DNA of 64,000 nt from Bradyrhizobium sp. WBAH42 (GTDB lineage Bacteria; Pseudomonadota; Alphaproteobacteria; Rhizobiales; Xanthobacteraceae): assembly GCF_024585265.1 (NCBI RefSeq), contig NZ_CP036533.1, forward strand, positions 2,737,001-2,801,000, read 5' to 3'. A model generated the notes under the pieces. The model was given only the letters and a program-made list of their open reading frames with translations, searched no databases and was not told the DNA's origin. A program made the translations under genes and the position numbers. Below are positions 17,244-26,729 of the stretch, piece by piece; position 1 is the stretch's first letter; each line of letters starts with the position of its first letter.

Positions 17244-18181
17244 TGATGGAAGACGCCGAAGTCGATCAGCGCAAGCAGCTGCCGAACTACCTGCTGGACG
17301 CTGCCGGCATATCGATCGACCGTATGCCGATGCTCAATGTGATCTTCGATCGCATGGCGGCATCGTGCACCGACAGCCTACAGCCGATGGCCGGAACGCC
17401 CTGCTATTTCTCGGTCAACGGCATCACCAACGATCCGCTCGGCGACATCATCAAGGACTACGAGGGCAACGCGGTCGCGGCCGTCCTCTATGCCGAGCAG
17501 TGGGACTCTCGCGTCATCATCATGCTCGACCGCGACTTCGTGTTCACGATGGTCGAGGCGATGTTCGGCTCCGACGGAGCGGAACCGCCGCTTGACGTCG
17601 AACGCACGTTCTCGAACATTGAGATCCGGCTGGTCCAGGCGCTGTTCGAGCGGTTCGCCAAGGCGCTGCAGGGCGCCTTCGCCGGAACGTCCAACGTCAC
17701 CTTCCGCGTCGAGCGTGTCGAGACCGCGATGGCGTCGCTGGCGATCGGACGCGCCAGCAACATGTCGATCTGCGCGAACATGATGGTGCAGGCGCTCTAC
17801 CGCGGCGGTCAGATGTTCCTGATCATTCCGCACTCCGCGCTCAACCCGCTCAGGCAGAAGCTTGCAACCGTCACCGCCAGCGACGGCCGCACGACCGATC
17901 CGCGTTGGCGCGAGCAGATGGAGAGCGAGGTCCAGCGTACCGAGGTGACGCTGAGCGCGGTGCTCGACGAGAAGATGATCTCGCTCGAGGACGTCGTGAA
18001 GTTCAAGGTGGGGCAGGTGCTGGAGCTGGAGGCCACGCCGCGCACGCTGGCTCGCCTCGAGAGCAACAATCAGGTGCTGTTCTGGTGTCAGATCGGCCAG
18101 CTTGATGGCTATTACGCCATGCAGGTGTCCGATCCCGTCGATCAGAAGCGGGAGTTCGTCGATGATATCCTATCTCGTTGA
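17240..18181 (+). CDS. fliM: FliM, flagellar motor switch protein
   Basis: A 313-residue C-ring protein. It has a short N-terminal region, a middle CheC-like domain (about residues 45-205) and a C-terminal FliN-like surface domain (about 220-300). The classic EIDALL-type CheY-binding helix at the N-terminus is not obvious. FliM links FliG to FliN and sets rotation direction or speed. In-frame alternative ATGs at 17240, 17243 and 17246 (MMMEDAE) give equivalent products. It overlaps motA by four bases and the next gene by 20 bases, all in one rightward operon. Confidence 0.92.
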   Translation: MMMEDAEVDQRKQLPNYLLDAAGISIDRMPMLNVIFDRMAASCTDSLQPMAGTPCYFSVNGITNDPLGDIIKDYEGNAVAAVLYAEQWDSRVIIMLDRDFVFTMVEAMFGSDGAEPPLDVERTFSNIEIRLVQALFERFAKALQGAFAGTSNVTFRVERVETAMASLAIGRASNMSICANMMVQALYRGGQMFLIIPHSALNPLRQKLATVTASDGRTTDPRWREQMESEVQRTEVTLSAVLDEKMISLEDVVKFKVGQVLELEATPRTLARLESNNQVLFWCQIGQLDGYYAMQVSDPVDQKREFVDDILSR

Positions 18182-18476
18182 TGCCGTGCTGCTGATCGCG
18201 CTCGCCTTCACCAGCATGCGGGTGACCCGGATGCACCGCGAGCTGGCGCGGTTGCGCAGCTATCAGGGCGAATTCTCGACCATCGTGCACGAGACCGCGG
18301 GCGCCTTCGACACCGTGATTACCGCGGCGCACGATTCCACCGCAAATCTCGGACGCCTTGCCAACGTGCTGAGCACGAAGATCGATCAGGCCCACGAGGC
18401 GATCGCGGCGCTCGACGCGCGGAGCGGGCTCGCACCAATCGCGACGGCGGCGACCGCCGATCTGAACAAGCATTGA
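18162..18476 (+). CDS. Small membrane protein of the flagellar operon (DUF6468-like)
   Basis: A 104-residue protein between fliM and fliN. It begins with one hydrophobic segment (MISYLVDAVLLIALAFTSMRV), followed by a basic stretch (MHRELARLRSYQGEF) and a helical cytoplasmic tail. This build resembles the DUF6468 proteins found at the same place in alphaproteobacterial flagellar clusters. The start at 18162 overlaps the end of fliM. Function unknown. The family name is from memory and tentative. Confidence 0.7.
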   Translation: MISYLVDAVLLIALAFTSMRVTRMHRELARLRSYQGEFSTIVHETAGAFDTVITAAHDSTANLGRLANVLSTKIDQAHEAIAALDARSGLAPIATAATADLNKH

Positions 18477-18551
18477 AGCGCGAACCGGCAGAAGAATACG
18501 ACCGGAACGCCGCGGCGCTCCGGCAGCGGAAATACCAAGAGGCGATACCAA

Positions 18552-18926
18552 ATGGCGCAATCCTTCGACTATGAGTCTGCATCTGCATCGACTGAGGCCG
18601 AGACGTCACCGCTCGAACGCCTGGCCGAGATCGCCCAGCGCACGGCCGAGGAGACCGGCAAGTTCGCCAATGTCGACGCTATCCTGCGCATTCCCGTCAC
18701 CATGCAGGTGGTGCTGGGATCGGCGACCATTCCGGTGGCGAACCTGATGAAGCTCGGACGCGGCGCGGTGGTTCCGCTCGATCACCGGGTCGGGGAGCCC
18801 GTCGATGTCGTCGTCAACGGCCGCATCGTCGCCCGCGGCGAGGTGGTCGTCGTCGAAGAGGACAATTCCCGCTTCGGCGTCTCGCTCACGGAGATCGTCG
18901 GGCCGCTGGGGCAGGGTGATACCTGA
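18552..18926 (+). CDS. fliN: FliN, flagellar motor switch protein
   Basis: A 124-residue C-ring protein with the FliN/SpoA domain at about residues 45-120 (IPVTMQVVLGSATIPVANLMKLGRGAVVPLDHRVGEPVDVVVNGRIVARGEVVVVEED). It forms the bottom of the C ring and helps dock the export ATPase complex. The N-terminal 40 residues are acidic and likely flexible. A 75-bp gap separates it from the small membrane protein, and fliG starts two bases after it. Confidence 0.93.
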   Translation: MAQSFDYESASASTEAETSPLERLAEIAQRTAEETGKFANVDAILRIPVTMQVVLGSATIPVANLMKLGRGAVVPLDHRVGEPVDVVVNGRIVARGEVVVVEEDNSRFGVSLTEIVGPLGQGDT

Positions 18927-18928
18927 CC

Positions 18929-19969
18929 ATGGCGGCACCGGTCGGCATCGCTCCCGTCAAGCAGCGAGGCGTTACCACGCTGGGCGGCACGGAAAAGGTC
19001 GCCGCGCTCCTGCTGGCCATGGGCCGGCAGGCGGCCGCGAGCGTGCTGCAGCAGTTCGAGCCGCAGGAGATCCGCATCGTCACCAAGGCGGCGGCGGAGC
19101 TGCGGCCGATCACCGCGCAGGAGCTCGAGGGAATCGTCGAGGAGTTCGCCCAGCAATTCTCGATGGGCGCGAACATTCTCGGCACCCTCGGCGGTCTGGA
19201 GGCCGTGCTCGGCGACGTGCTTCCGGCTGATCAGGTTTCGGCGATCATGACGGACCTGCTCGGCAATTCGAGCCGCTCTGTGTGGGACCGCGTCTCGTCG
19301 GTGTCGGAAAATTCGCTGGCCACCTATCTGTCCAAGGAGCATCCGCAGACCGCGGCGCTCATCCTGTCCAAAGTCAAGCCGTCCTGCGCCGCCAAAGTGA
19401 TGAGCCAGCTGCCGTCGAGCCTGCGCAACGAGTTGATGCGGCGCGTGCTCAGCCTCAAGCCGATCGTTGATGACGCGATGAAGGTCCTCGAGAAGACCCT
19501 GCACGAAGATCTGACGTTGAATTTCGCCCGCAACCTCGGCGCCGACACCTACGCTCGCGTCGCCGACATCATCAACAAGATGGAGCGCGGCCACATCGAG
19601 GACATCCTGAAGAGCCTGTCGGAGAAGCGTCCGAAGTCGGCCGAGGTGCTGAAGGAGTTGCTGTTCACCTTCGACGACGTCATCAACCTGGCGCCGAAGG
19701 CGCGCACCATGATCTTCGACCAGGTTCCGACCGACCGCATCGTGGTCGCGCTGAAGGGCACCGACAAGCATTTCCGCGAGGTGATCCTGTCCGCGGTCGC
19801 CTCGCGCGTCCGCCGCGTCGTCGAGGCCGAGCTCGCGATCGGCGAACCGTCGAACCAGCGCGACGTGCTCGAGGCGCGCCGTGTGATCACCGACCTCGCA
19901 CTTGACCTCGCGGAGAAGGGCGAAATCGAGCTCAACCCCGACCAGGAGGATGAGCTGGTCTTCCGCTGA
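18929..19969 (+). CDS. fliG: FliG, flagellar motor switch protein
   Basis: A 346-residue protein that joins the MS ring (FliF) to the C ring and contacts the stator. All parts are present: N-terminal domain (GGTEKVAALLLAMGRQAAASVLQQFEPQEI), middle domain (LSKEHPQTAALILSKVKPSCAAKVMSQLP) and C-terminal domain (FTFDDVINLAPKARTMIFDQVPTDRIVVALKG) with charged residues that face MotA. The size is normal. It is followed after 13 bp by flhB. Confidence 0.95.
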   Translation: MAAPVGIAPVKQRGVTTLGGTEKVAALLLAMGRQAAASVLQQFEPQEIRIVTKAAAELRPITAQELEGIVEEFAQQFSMGANILGTLGGLEAVLGDVLPADQVSAIMTDLLGNSSRSVWDRVSSVSENSLATYLSKEHPQTAALILSKVKPSCAAKVMSQLPSSLRNELMRRVLSLKPIVDDAMKVLEKTLHEDLTLNFARNLGADTYARVADIINKMERGHIEDILKSLSEKRPKSAEVLKELLFTFDDVINLAPKARTMIFDQVPTDRIVVALKGTDKHFREVILSAVASRVRRVVEAELAIGEPSNQRDVLEARRVITDLALDLAEKGEIELNPDQEDELVFR

Positions 19970-19982
19970 CCGCTGAACGGGC

Positions 19983-21068
19983 ATGGCAGAAACATCCGAT
20001 CAGGAGAGCAAGACAGAAGAGCCGACCGAGAAGAAAGTCCGCGATGCGCTCGAACAGGGCAAGATTCCGGTCTCTCGGGAGGCCTCCATTTTCGCCTCGA
20101 TGGCCGCGCTGATGGTGATCCAGGCGTTCCTGATCGGCCAGGGCGTGCAGCAATTGACGCCGACCCTGAAGAGCCTCCTCGACGATCCCGAGGGCTTCCC
20201 GCTCTCCAGCGGCGCGGACGCGCAGAACCTGCTCACCGTGGTCGGCCTGCAGGCCCTGCGGTTCCTGGTGCCGCTGGTCGTCATCCTCGTTGTGTTCGGG
20301 CTCGCCGCCTCGCTGCTGCAGAGCGCGCCGCGCTTCGTGCTCGAGCGCATCAAGCCTGACCTGTCGCGAATCTCTCCCGTCAGCGGCTGGAGCCGTTTGT
20401 TCGGAACGCAGGGCCTGATCGAGTTCGCCAAGTCGCTGTTCAAGCTTGGTGCGGTGACCGCCGTCGTCGCCTTCGTGCTGCGCGCGTCCGAAGCGAAGGC
20501 ATTCGAGGCGATGTACACCGATCCGGTCGCGCTGCCGGAGATGATCCTCAACATCGCGATGCGCATAGTCTCGGCGATCTGCATCGCCACCATCGTCCTG
20601 GTGGCGATCGATCTCGCCTGGGCGCGCTTCCATTGGCGGCGCGAGCTGCGCATGACCAAGCAGGAGATCAAGGACGAGCACAAGCAGGCGGAAGGCGATC
20701 CGTTGATCAAGGCGCGCCTGCGCTCGCTGGCGCGCGACCGTTCGCGCCAACGCATGATCGCCTCGGCCTCGCGCGCGACGCTGGTGATTGCCAACCCGAC
20801 GCACTTCGCGATCGCGCTGCGCTACAAGCGCGAGGAAAGCGCCGCGCCGCTCGTCGTGGCCAAGGGCATGGACGTGATCGCGCTGAAGATCCGCGAGGTC
20901 GCCGAGCAGAACCGAATCCCCGTCATCGAAAACAGGGCGCTGGCACGCGCGCTCTACGAGGCGGTTCAGGTCGATCAGGTGATTCCGGCGGAATTCTTCC
21001 GGCCCGTCGCGGAGATCATCTACTTCCTCCAATCCAAGCAGGCGCCGCGGCCCGAGAACGTCCGATAG
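19983..21068 (+). CDS. flhB: FlhB, export gate switch protein
   Basis: A 361-residue inner-membrane export component. Four hydrophobic helices lie in the first 210 residues, and the cytoplasmic domain has the self-cleavage site NPTH at residues 271-274 (within LVIANPTHFAIALRYKR). Cleavage between Asn271 and Pro272 normally switches export from rod/hook to filament proteins. The N-terminus (ESKTEEPTEKKVRDALEQGKIPVSREASIF) is typical. It is the last gene before a short gap that leads to flgB. Confidence 0.95.
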   Translation: MAETSDQESKTEEPTEKKVRDALEQGKIPVSREASIFASMAALMVIQAFLIGQGVQQLTPTLKSLLDDPEGFPLSSGADAQNLLTVVGLQALRFLVPLVVILVVFGLAASLLQSAPRFVLERIKPDLSRISPVSGWSRLFGTQGLIEFAKSLFKLGAVTAVVAFVLRASEAKAFEAMYTDPVALPEMILNIAMRIVSAICIATIVLVAIDLAWARFHWRRELRMTKQEIKDEHKQAEGDPLIKARLRSLARDRSRQRMIASASRATLVIANPTHFAIALRYKREESAAPLVVAKGMDVIALKIREVAEQNRIPVIENRALARALYEAVQVDQVIPAEFFRPVAEIIYFLQSKQAPRPENVR

Positions 21069-21132
21069 ATTTCCGCGGATGGTGCTTCGCGCAACAGCTT
21101 GACGAAAGCTTAACGCCCTAGGCTCGTCCCGA

Positions 21133-21534
21133 ATGGATCAGAATGGGGCCGTCGTGGGACCGCTTTATCTCTTCGAACTCGCATCGTCGCAGGCGCGCTA
21201 TCTCGAGCTGCGTCAGTCGACCATCGCCACCAACGTCGCCAACGCCAACACGCCGGGCTTTCGGGCCCGCGACGTCGAGCCGTTCAACAAGGTGCTCGAC
21301 GGCATGCCGGTCAGGCTTGCGACGACGTCGCCCTCGCACATGCAATTGTCCGCAGCCGAGACCGATACGCGGGCGACCGCGAAGAAGGACAGTTGGGAAG
21401 TGGTTCACTCCGGCAACTCCGTCAGCCTCGAGCAGGAAATGATCAAGGGCAACGACGTCAATCGCGACTATTCGATGAACGCGGCGATCGTGCGGTCGTT
21501 TCATCGCATGGTCCTGTCGAGTGCAAAAGCCTGA
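21133..21534 (+). CDS. flgB: FlgB, flagellar rod protein
   Basis: A 133-residue proximal rod protein. The axial motif (QSTIATNVANANTPGFRARDVEPFNKVL) is near the start, and the C-terminal helix contains DVNRDYSMNAAIVRSFHRMVLSS. The 64-bp gap before it could hold a promoter (TTGACG near 21101), but no good -10 is visible. It is first of flgB-flgC-fliE-flgG-flgA-flgI-motE-flgH-fliL-fliP. An in-frame ATG at 21142 would shorten it by three residues. Confidence 0.93.
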   Translation: MDQNGAVVGPLYLFELASSQARYLELRQSTIATNVANANTPGFRARDVEPFNKVLDGMPVRLATTSPSHMQLSAAETDTRATAKKDSWEVVHSGNSVSLEQEMIKGNDVNRDYSMNAAIVRSFHRMVLSSAKA

Positions 21535-21545
21535 GGTGAACTGAG

Positions 21546-21962
21546 ATGCTGGACTCACTGAGCGCCTCTCTGACGGTCGCAAGCTCCGGGCTCGAAGCGC
21601 AGTCGACGCGCATGCGCATCGTCTCGGAAAATCTCGCGAACGCCACCTCGACGGGACGCGCCGCCGGCGCCGATCCGTATCAGCGCAAGACCATCACCTT
21701 CGACGCCGCGATGGACCGCGCCTCGGGCGCGCAGCTCGCGAAGGTCAAGGAGATCGGAGTCGACACCACGCCCTATCGCGTCGAGTACGATCCGGGGCAT
21801 CCCGCCGCCGACAAGGCCGGCTACGTCAAGCTGCCGAACGTGAACATGATGATCGAGATGGCCGACATGCGGGAAGTCAACCGCTCCTATGAAGCCAATC
21901 TCCAGGTCGTAAAGCAGGTGAGGTCCATGCTCGGCATGAGCATCGACCTCCTGAGGAGCTGA
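21546..21962 (+). CDS. flgC: FlgC, flagellar rod protein
   Basis: A 138-residue proximal rod protein with the axial N-terminal motif ([17 protein letters not shown]) and the conserved C-terminal helix with [32 protein letters not shown]. It follows flgB by 11 bp and precedes fliE by two bases, all in one operon. Confidence 0.95.
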   Translation: MLDSLSASLTVASSGLEAQSTRMRIVSENLANATSTGRAAGADPYQRKTITFDAAMDRASGAQLAKVKEIGVDTTPYRVEYDPGHPAADKAGYVKLPNVNMMIEMADMREVNRSYEANLQVVKQVRSMLGMSIDLLRS

Positions 21963-21964
21963 CC

Positions 21965-22294
21965 ATGCTTGAAGCGATTTCATCCACCGCGATTTCCGCA
22001 GGGCAAGCGGCGAGCCGCGCGACGGAGACGCAGGCCGTCTCGCCTGCCGCGAGAACGTCTGTCCAGGCCGGTGACGATGTCGGCTTCGAATCGGTGATGA
22101 AGCAGGTGACGTCCGACGCGATCGGGACGCTGAAGGCGGGCGAAGCCGCATCGATCTCGGCAATGCAGGGCAAGGAATCGACGCGCCGCGTCGTGGAGGC
22201 GCTGATGTCGGCCGAGCAGGCCCTGCAGACGGCGGTCGCGGTTCGCGACAAGGTCGTGCAGGCCTACCAGGAAGTCGTTCGGATGTCGATTTGA
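21965..22294 (+). CDS. fliE: FliE, MS ring-rod junction protein
   Basis: A 109-residue exported protein that joins the MS ring to the rod. The C-terminal two thirds are recognisable, ending in AEQALQTAVAVRDKVVQAYQEVVRMSI. It sits between flgC and flgG, as in Sinorhizobium-type clusters. The N-terminal third is variable and Ala-rich, as usual in the family. Confidence 0.92.
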   Translation: MLEAISSTAISAGQAASRATETQAVSPAARTSVQAGDDVGFESVMKQVTSDAIGTLKAGEAASISAMQGKESTRRVVEALMSAEQALQTAVAVRDKVVQAYQEVVRMSI

Positions 22295-22312
22295 TCTGAA
22301 GGAGTGAGACAA

Positions 22313-23101
22313 GTGAAATCGCTCGCCATTGCGGCCACGGGCATGAACGCCCAGCAGACCAACATCGAAGTCATCGCGAACAACATCGCCAACATCAACT
22401 CGACGTCGTACAAGCGGGCGCGCGCCGAGTTCACCGATCTGTTCTACCAGATGGACCGCATGCAGGGCGTCGCGAACACCAACGGCTCCTCGCCGATTCC
22501 GGAAGGCGCCAATCTCGGCCTCGGCGTCAAGTCCGCGGCGATCCGCAAGCTGCACATCCAGGGCGCGCTGACGCAGACCGGAAACCCCTACGATCTCGCG
22601 ATCAACGGCCGCGGCTGGTTTCAGGTGCTCGGCCCCAACAACGAGGTGCAATACACCCGTGCGGGCTCGTTCAACACCAATGCCAACGGCCAGCTCGTCA
22701 CCATTGACGGTTACCTGCTGGACCCCGCGATCACGGTGCCGCAGGGAACGGTGGAGGTCACCGTCAATGCCACCGGCCAGGTGTTTGCCAAGCTCGATAC
22801 GGAAGTGAATCCGCGGCAGATCGGCCAGCTCAACCTCGCCAATTTCGCCAACGAAGCAGGCCTCGAGCCGCTGGGCGGCAATCTCTACAAGGAGACCACG
22901 GCGTCCGGCACGCCGGTCGTCGGGCTGCCGGGCGATGCCGGCTACGGCAAGATCAACCAGAAATATCTCGAGGCCTCGAACGTCGACCCGGTCAAGGAAA
23001 TCACCGAGCTGATCTCGGCGCAGCGTGCCTACGAAATGAATGCCAAGGTCATCCAGGCCTCGGATGAAATGGCCCAGACGGTCTCGAAGGGCATGCGCTA
23101 G
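22313..23101 (+). CDS. flgG: FlgG, flagellar distal rod protein
   Basis: A 262-residue distal rod protein, the usual length. The start is GTG 22313, with AAGGAG eight bases upstream. An in-frame GTG at 22304 lies inside that ribosome-binding site. The N-terminal axial motif ([28 protein letters not shown]) and the C-terminal motif ([32 protein letters not shown]) are both clear. It has the FlgG pattern [16 protein letters not shown] in the middle. Confidence 0.95.
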   Translation: MKSLAIAATGMNAQQTNIEVIANNIANINSTSYKRARAEFTDLFYQMDRMQGVANTNGSSPIPEGANLGLGVKSAAIRKLHIQGALTQTGNPYDLAINGRGWFQVLGPNNEVQYTRAGSFNTNANGQLVTIDGYLLDPAITVPQGTVEVTVNATGQVFAKLDTEVNPRQIGQLNLANFANEAGLEPLGGNLYKETTASGTPVVGLPGDAGYGKINQKYLEASNVDPVKEITELISAQRAYEMNAKVIQASDEMAQTVSKGMR

Positions 23102-23114
23102 TTCCGGTGTCTCG

Positions 23115-23591
23115 ATGTTGAACAGGGTGGGCCTGATCGTGCGCGGGTTGGCCGCCGTACTGCTGGTACTCGTCGCGGCGCGGGGCGCCGCGGCCGAGGA
23201 GAAGCGGCTTCCCGTGCCGGCCGTCTCGATCCGCGCCGGCGAGCTGATCCGCGAAGAGATGATCACCGAGCGCGCCTTCGCGCCGAGCCTGCTCGGCGTT
23301 GCCATGTTCATCGAGGGACGTCAGGTCCTGGTCGGCCGCATGGCGCGGCGCGCGCTGTTGCCGGGCCAGCCCATTCCAACCAATGCGGTGGAGGATCCCT
23401 GGACCGTCGCGCGCGGCGCCATGGTCAAGGTCGTGGTCGAGGACAGCGGCCTGTCCATCGTCACTTACGGCTCGGCGATGCAGTCGGGTGCGGCCGGTGC
23501 GCTGATCCCGGTGCGCAACACGGACACCGGCGTGATCATCAGGGGCGTCGTCCAGCCGGACGGCACCGTCAAGGTCGTGGACGGGTCATGA
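23115..23591 (+). CDS. flgA: FlgA, P-ring assembly chaperone
   Basis: A 158-residue periplasmic protein that helps FlgI form the P ring. A Sec signal peptide (LIVRGLAAVLLVLVAARGAAAE) covers about residues 6-28, and the SAF-like C-terminal domain follows, with LPGQPIPTNAVEDPWTVARGAMVKVVVE. It is a short form, as in other Rhizobiales. I chose ATG 23115, after the flgG stop. It overlaps flgI by four bases. Confidence 0.9.
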   Translation: MLNRVGLIVRGLAAVLLVLVAARGAAAEEKRLPVPAVSIRAGELIREEMITERAFAPSLLGVAMFIEGRQVLVGRMARRALLPGQPIPTNAVEDPWTVARGAMVKVVVEDSGLSIVTYGSAMQSGAAGALIPVRNTDTGVIIRGVVQPDGTVKVVDGS

Positions 23592-24718
23592 CCAGACTCC
23601 TGCTTGCGCTCATCCTGCTGGTGTCTGCCGCCAGCGCCCAGGCCGCCGTCCGCATCAAGGACATCGCGGACATCAAGGGTCTGCGCGAAAACCAGATCGT
23701 CGGCTACGGCCTCGTCATCGGCCTCAATGGCACCGGCGACACGCTGCGTAACGCGCCGTTCACCGAACAGTCCCTGCAGTCGATGCTCGAGAACATGGGC
23801 ATCAACGTCAGGAACGAGACCACGAGCACGAACAATCCCCCGCGGCCGACCACGCTGCGCACCCGCAACGTCGCAGCGGTGATGGTAACGGCGGACCTTC
23901 CGCCTTCGATCGGGCCCGGCGAGCGCATGGACGTCACCGTCTCGTCGCTCGGCGATGCGACGTCGCTGCTCGGCGGCACGCTGGTGATGACGTCGCTGCG
24001 CGCGGCGGACGGCGCGGTCTATGCAGTGGCACAGGGCGCGATCACGGTTGCCGGTTACAGCGTCGGAGGCCAGGCGCAGAACGTCAGCCAGGGCACGCCG
24101 ACGGCCGGACGCATCCCGAACGGTGCGCTGGTCGAACGCGAGGTGCAGGGAAGCCTCCACGAGATGGAGTTCCTGGTGCTCCAGCTGAAGAATCCCGACT
24201 TCGTCACCGCAACGCGCATCCTCGACGCCGTCAACCGCTACGCCGGCGGTCGCTACCGCGCGCAGATCGCGTTCGAGCGCGACTACCGCACCATCGTGCT
24301 GTCGAAGCCGCGTCATGTCGGCCCTGTCCGCTTCCTTGCCGAGATCGGCGAATTGGTGGTCGAGCCGGACACGCCGGCGCGGGTCGTGATCAACGAGCGC
24401 ACCGGCACGGTCGTGATCGGGCGCGACGTGCGGATATCGACCGTTGCCGTGACCCACGGCAATCTGACGGTTCGCGTCACGGAGATGCCGGTTGTGTCGC
24501 AGCCGGCGCCGTTCTCGCGAGGACAGACGGTGGTCGTCCCGCAGACCGTGGTCGAAGCCAACGAGGCCGGATCGCAGGTGGCAATCCTGAGCGGGGTCGA
24601 TCTCCAGCGCCTGGTGCGCGGGCTGAACCAGATCGGCCTCAAGCCATCAGGGATCATCGCGATCCTCCAGGCGATCAAGACGGCAGGCGCGCTGCAGGCC
24701 GACGTCATCGTGCAATGA
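23588..24718 (+). CDS. flgI: FlgI, flagellar P-ring protein
   Basis: A 376-residue periplasmic P-ring protein. A Sec signal peptide ends near ASAQA (residues about 17-20). The mature part begins VRIKDIADIKGLRENQIVGYGLVIGLNGTGD, the family hallmark, and ends in NQIGLKPSGIIAILQAIKTAGALQADVIVQ. Together with FlgH it forms the bushing around the rod. The length is normal. It overlaps flgA by four bases and is 67 bp before motE. Confidence 0.95.
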   Translation: MTRLLLALILLVSAASAQAAVRIKDIADIKGLRENQIVGYGLVIGLNGTGDTLRNAPFTEQSLQSMLENMGINVRNETTSTNNPPRPTTLRTRNVAAVMVTADLPPSIGPGERMDVTVSSLGDATSLLGGTLVMTSLRAADGAVYAVAQGAITVAGYSVGGQAQNVSQGTPTAGRIPNGALVEREVQGSLHEMEFLVLQLKNPDFVTATRILDAVNRYAGGRYRAQIAFERDYRTIVLSKPRHVGPVRFLAEIGELVVEPDTPARVVINERTGTVVIGRDVRISTVAVTHGNLTVRVTEMPVVSQPAPFSRGQTVVVPQTVVEANEAGSQVAILSGVDLQRLVRGLNQIGLKPSGIIAILQAIKTAGALQADVIVQ

Positions 24719-24785
24719 TGCGCAAGCGTCGTGCAAGCTTGGTCGCTCAATGCTCAGGTCTGAAGCGAGAATCGCACGCGGCCCG

Positions 24786-25550
24786 ATGCTGAAGCTGTAT
24801 CACAAAGCCAAACTACTCCTGCTGGCCGCGGCAACAATGCTCGCGAGCGTCTCGCCGGTGCTCGCCCTGGACGAGGCCAAGCCCTCGAAACCGCTCAACC
24901 TGCTCTCCTTCGCCCGTGCTCGTGCGGGCGGACCGCAGAAGCCGCAGCCGCCGGCCACCGCGACACCTGGCGAGAATGCGTCGGTCCGGGCCACGGCATG
25001 GGCGGCTGAAGATTCTGGCCCCGTCGTCACCGGCGCGGTGCCGGCTCCGGAAACGCCGACACCTGCGCCCGCGCCGGTCCGTCCGGCCAAGCCCGGCAGC
25101 GTCACGGCGCCGCCGAAGCCTGCGCTGCCGCAGGCCGCGCCGGCTCCCGACAACGAAATCGCCCTGTTCTGCAGCAACGTCGCCGATCCCGCCGTCGACG
25201 CAAGGCTGGCTTGGCAGCTCAAGGAGCTCGAGAAGGCCGAGAGCCTGCTGCGCGAGCGCATCGCGGAAGTCGAGGCCAAGCGCGTCGAATACGAGAAGTG
25301 GATGGCGCTGCGCGACGACTTCCTGAAAAAGGCCGAAGCCAGCGTCGTCGAGATCTATTCGCGCATGAAGCCCGAAGCTGCGGCGACCCAGATCGCCGGC
25401 ATGGCCGACGAGACCGCCGCCGCCGTGCTCGCCAAGCTCAGCCCGCGCAGCTCGAGCGCGATCTTCAACGAGATGGACACGGCACGCGCGGCGCACCTCG
25501 CCGACCTGCTCGGCGGCATGCGTCGCGTGGACGACGGAAAGAGCAAATAG
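24786..25550 (+). CDS. motE: MotE-like periplasmic chaperone for the motility protein MotC
   Basis: About 254 residues from ATG 24786. A signal peptide (AKLLLLAAATMLASVSPVLA) is followed by a Pro/Ala-rich linker to residue ~125, then a coiled-coil stretch (LAWQLKELEKAESLLRERIAEVEAKRVEYEKWMALRDDFLKKAEAS) and an MgtE-N-like end (MKPEAAATQIAGMADETAAAVLAKLSPRSSSAIFNEMDT). In Sinorhizobium MotE is encoded between flgI and flgH and assists MotC, and this locus has the same order. Upstream ATG 24750 is possible but would precede the signal peptide with a basic stretch. It abuts flgH. Confidence 0.85.
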   Translation: MLKLYHKAKLLLLAAATMLASVSPVLALDEAKPSKPLNLLSFARARAGGPQKPQPPATATPGENASVRATAWAAEDSGPVVTGAVPAPETPTPAPAPVRPAKPGSVTAPPKPALPQAAPAPDNEIALFCSNVADPAVDARLAWQLKELEKAESLLRERIAEVEAKRVEYEKWMALRDDFLKKAEASVVEIYSRMKPEAAATQIAGMADETAAAVLAKLSPRSSSAIFNEMDTARAAHLADLLGGMRRVDDGKSK

Positions 25551-26252
25551 ATGAACAAGCCGATCCTCTCCCTCCTCGCGGCGTCCGTGCTCCTGGCCGG
25601 GTGCTATCATGATCCGGCCGAAGTCCTGATCGGTCCGCAGATGTCGCCCGTCGGCAGCGGCCTGCGGATGCAGGCCGATCCGATCCCGGTGACGCCGCGC
25701 ATGCGCACGCCCGTCAGCTACCGCTCCACCTGGGACGACGGCACCGATCTCTACCGCGATCCCCGCGCCCGCCGCACCGGCGACGTCGTGACGGTGATCA
25801 TCTCGATGCAGGACAAGGCCAAGCTGGACAACAAGACCGGCCGTTCGCGCGATTCGCAGGTGAAGTTCGGGCTCGACTGGCTGATGGACGTCGCCGGATG
25901 GAAAGACACGGGTTCGGCCAACGCCAATCTCAGCACCAACACCCAGATCAAGGGCAACGGCCAGATCGACCGCACCGAAGACATCAAGCTGTCCATCGCG
26001 GCCATCGTCACCGACGTGCTGCCGAACGGCAACATGATGATCAGCGGTTCGCAGGAATTTCGCGTCAACACGGAGATGCGCGTGCTCAACGTCGGCGGCA
26101 TCGTACGTCCGCGCGATATCTCGCGGGCCAACACGATCTCCTACGACAAGATCGCCGAGGCGCGCGTGTCCTATGGCGGGCGCGGAAATCTGTCGGACGT
26201 GCAGCAGCCTGGATGGGGACACCGGATCTATGATGCCGTGGCACCGTTCTGA
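25551..26252 (+). CDS. flgH: FlgH, flagellar L-ring lipoprotein
   Basis: A 233-residue outer-membrane L-ring protein. The lipobox LLAGC puts the lipidated Cys at residue 18. The conserved segment GDVVTVIISMQDKAKLDNKTGRSR and the final part (GGIVRPRDISRANTISYDKIAEARVSYGGRG) are clear. It makes the bushing through the outer membrane with FlgI. It directly follows motE and is 18-33 bp before fliL. Confidence 0.95.
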   Translation: MNKPILSLLAASVLLAGCYHDPAEVLIGPQMSPVGSGLRMQADPIPVTPRMRTPVSYRSTWDDGTDLYRDPRARRTGDVVTVIISMQDKAKLDNKTGRSRDSQVKFGLDWLMDVAGWKDTGSANANLSTNTQIKGNGQIDRTEDIKLSIAAIVTDVLPNGNMMISGSQEFRVNTEMRVLNVGGIVRPRDISRANTISYDKIAEARVSYGGRGNLSDVQQPGWGHRIYDAVAPF

Positions 26253-26285
26253 GACCGGCACCGCGTCGCGATGGCAGGGGACGCC

Positions 26286-26729
26286 ATGCGCCTGATCGCC
26301 GCCATCGTCGTGCTGACCCTGATCGCGATCGGCGCGGGCGCGGTTGCCGGCCTGCATCTGATCGCAACCGCCGAGCGCGTTGCCGACGCGAAGAAGAGCG
26401 CCACCCCGCCGCCGATCGCGTCGAGCTACGCCGGCAGCGCGCGGCTCAGGAAATTGTCCCCGATCGTGACCAATCTCGCCGCGCCGGCCAACAATTGGGC
26501 GCGCATCGAAGCCTCGATGGTGACCGACAGCATGAGCGACGAGGATGCCGGCATTCTGGCCGCCCATATCAGCGAGGACATCGTGACCTATCTTCGGTCG
26601 GCGACCGTTACCCAGTTCGAGGGATCGCGCGGGCTCCAGCATCTGCGCGACGACCTGACCGAGCGCGCCAATATCCGCTCGTCGGGCAAGGTCCGTGAAT
26701 TGATCATCGAGACGCTGGTGATCCAGTGA
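26286..26729 (+). CDS. fliL: FliL, basal-body-associated protein
   Basis: About 147 residues from ATG 26286 (an ATG at 26271 would add five). One N-terminal hydrophobic helix (LIAAIVVLTLIAIGAGAVAGLHLIA) is followed by a periplasmic domain. Sequence conservation with other FliL proteins is modest, but position between flgH and fliP and the C-terminal pattern (LRDDLTERANIRSSGKVRELIIETLVIQ) fit. It is thought to stabilise or tune stators. It overlaps fliP by four bases. Confidence 0.85.
   Translation: MRLIAAIVVLTLIAIGAGAVAGLHLIATAERVADAKKSATPPPIASSYAGSARLRKLSPIVTNLAAPANNWARIEASMVTDSMSDEDAGILAAHISEDIVTYLRSATVTQFEGSRGLQHLRDDLTERANIRSSGKVRELIIETLVIQ

Noticed and set aside
24813..26642. A 609-codon frame on the minus strand across motE, flgH and fliL
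   Set aside because: Shadow frame; all three plus-strand genes have signal peptides, lipobox or domain hallmarks.
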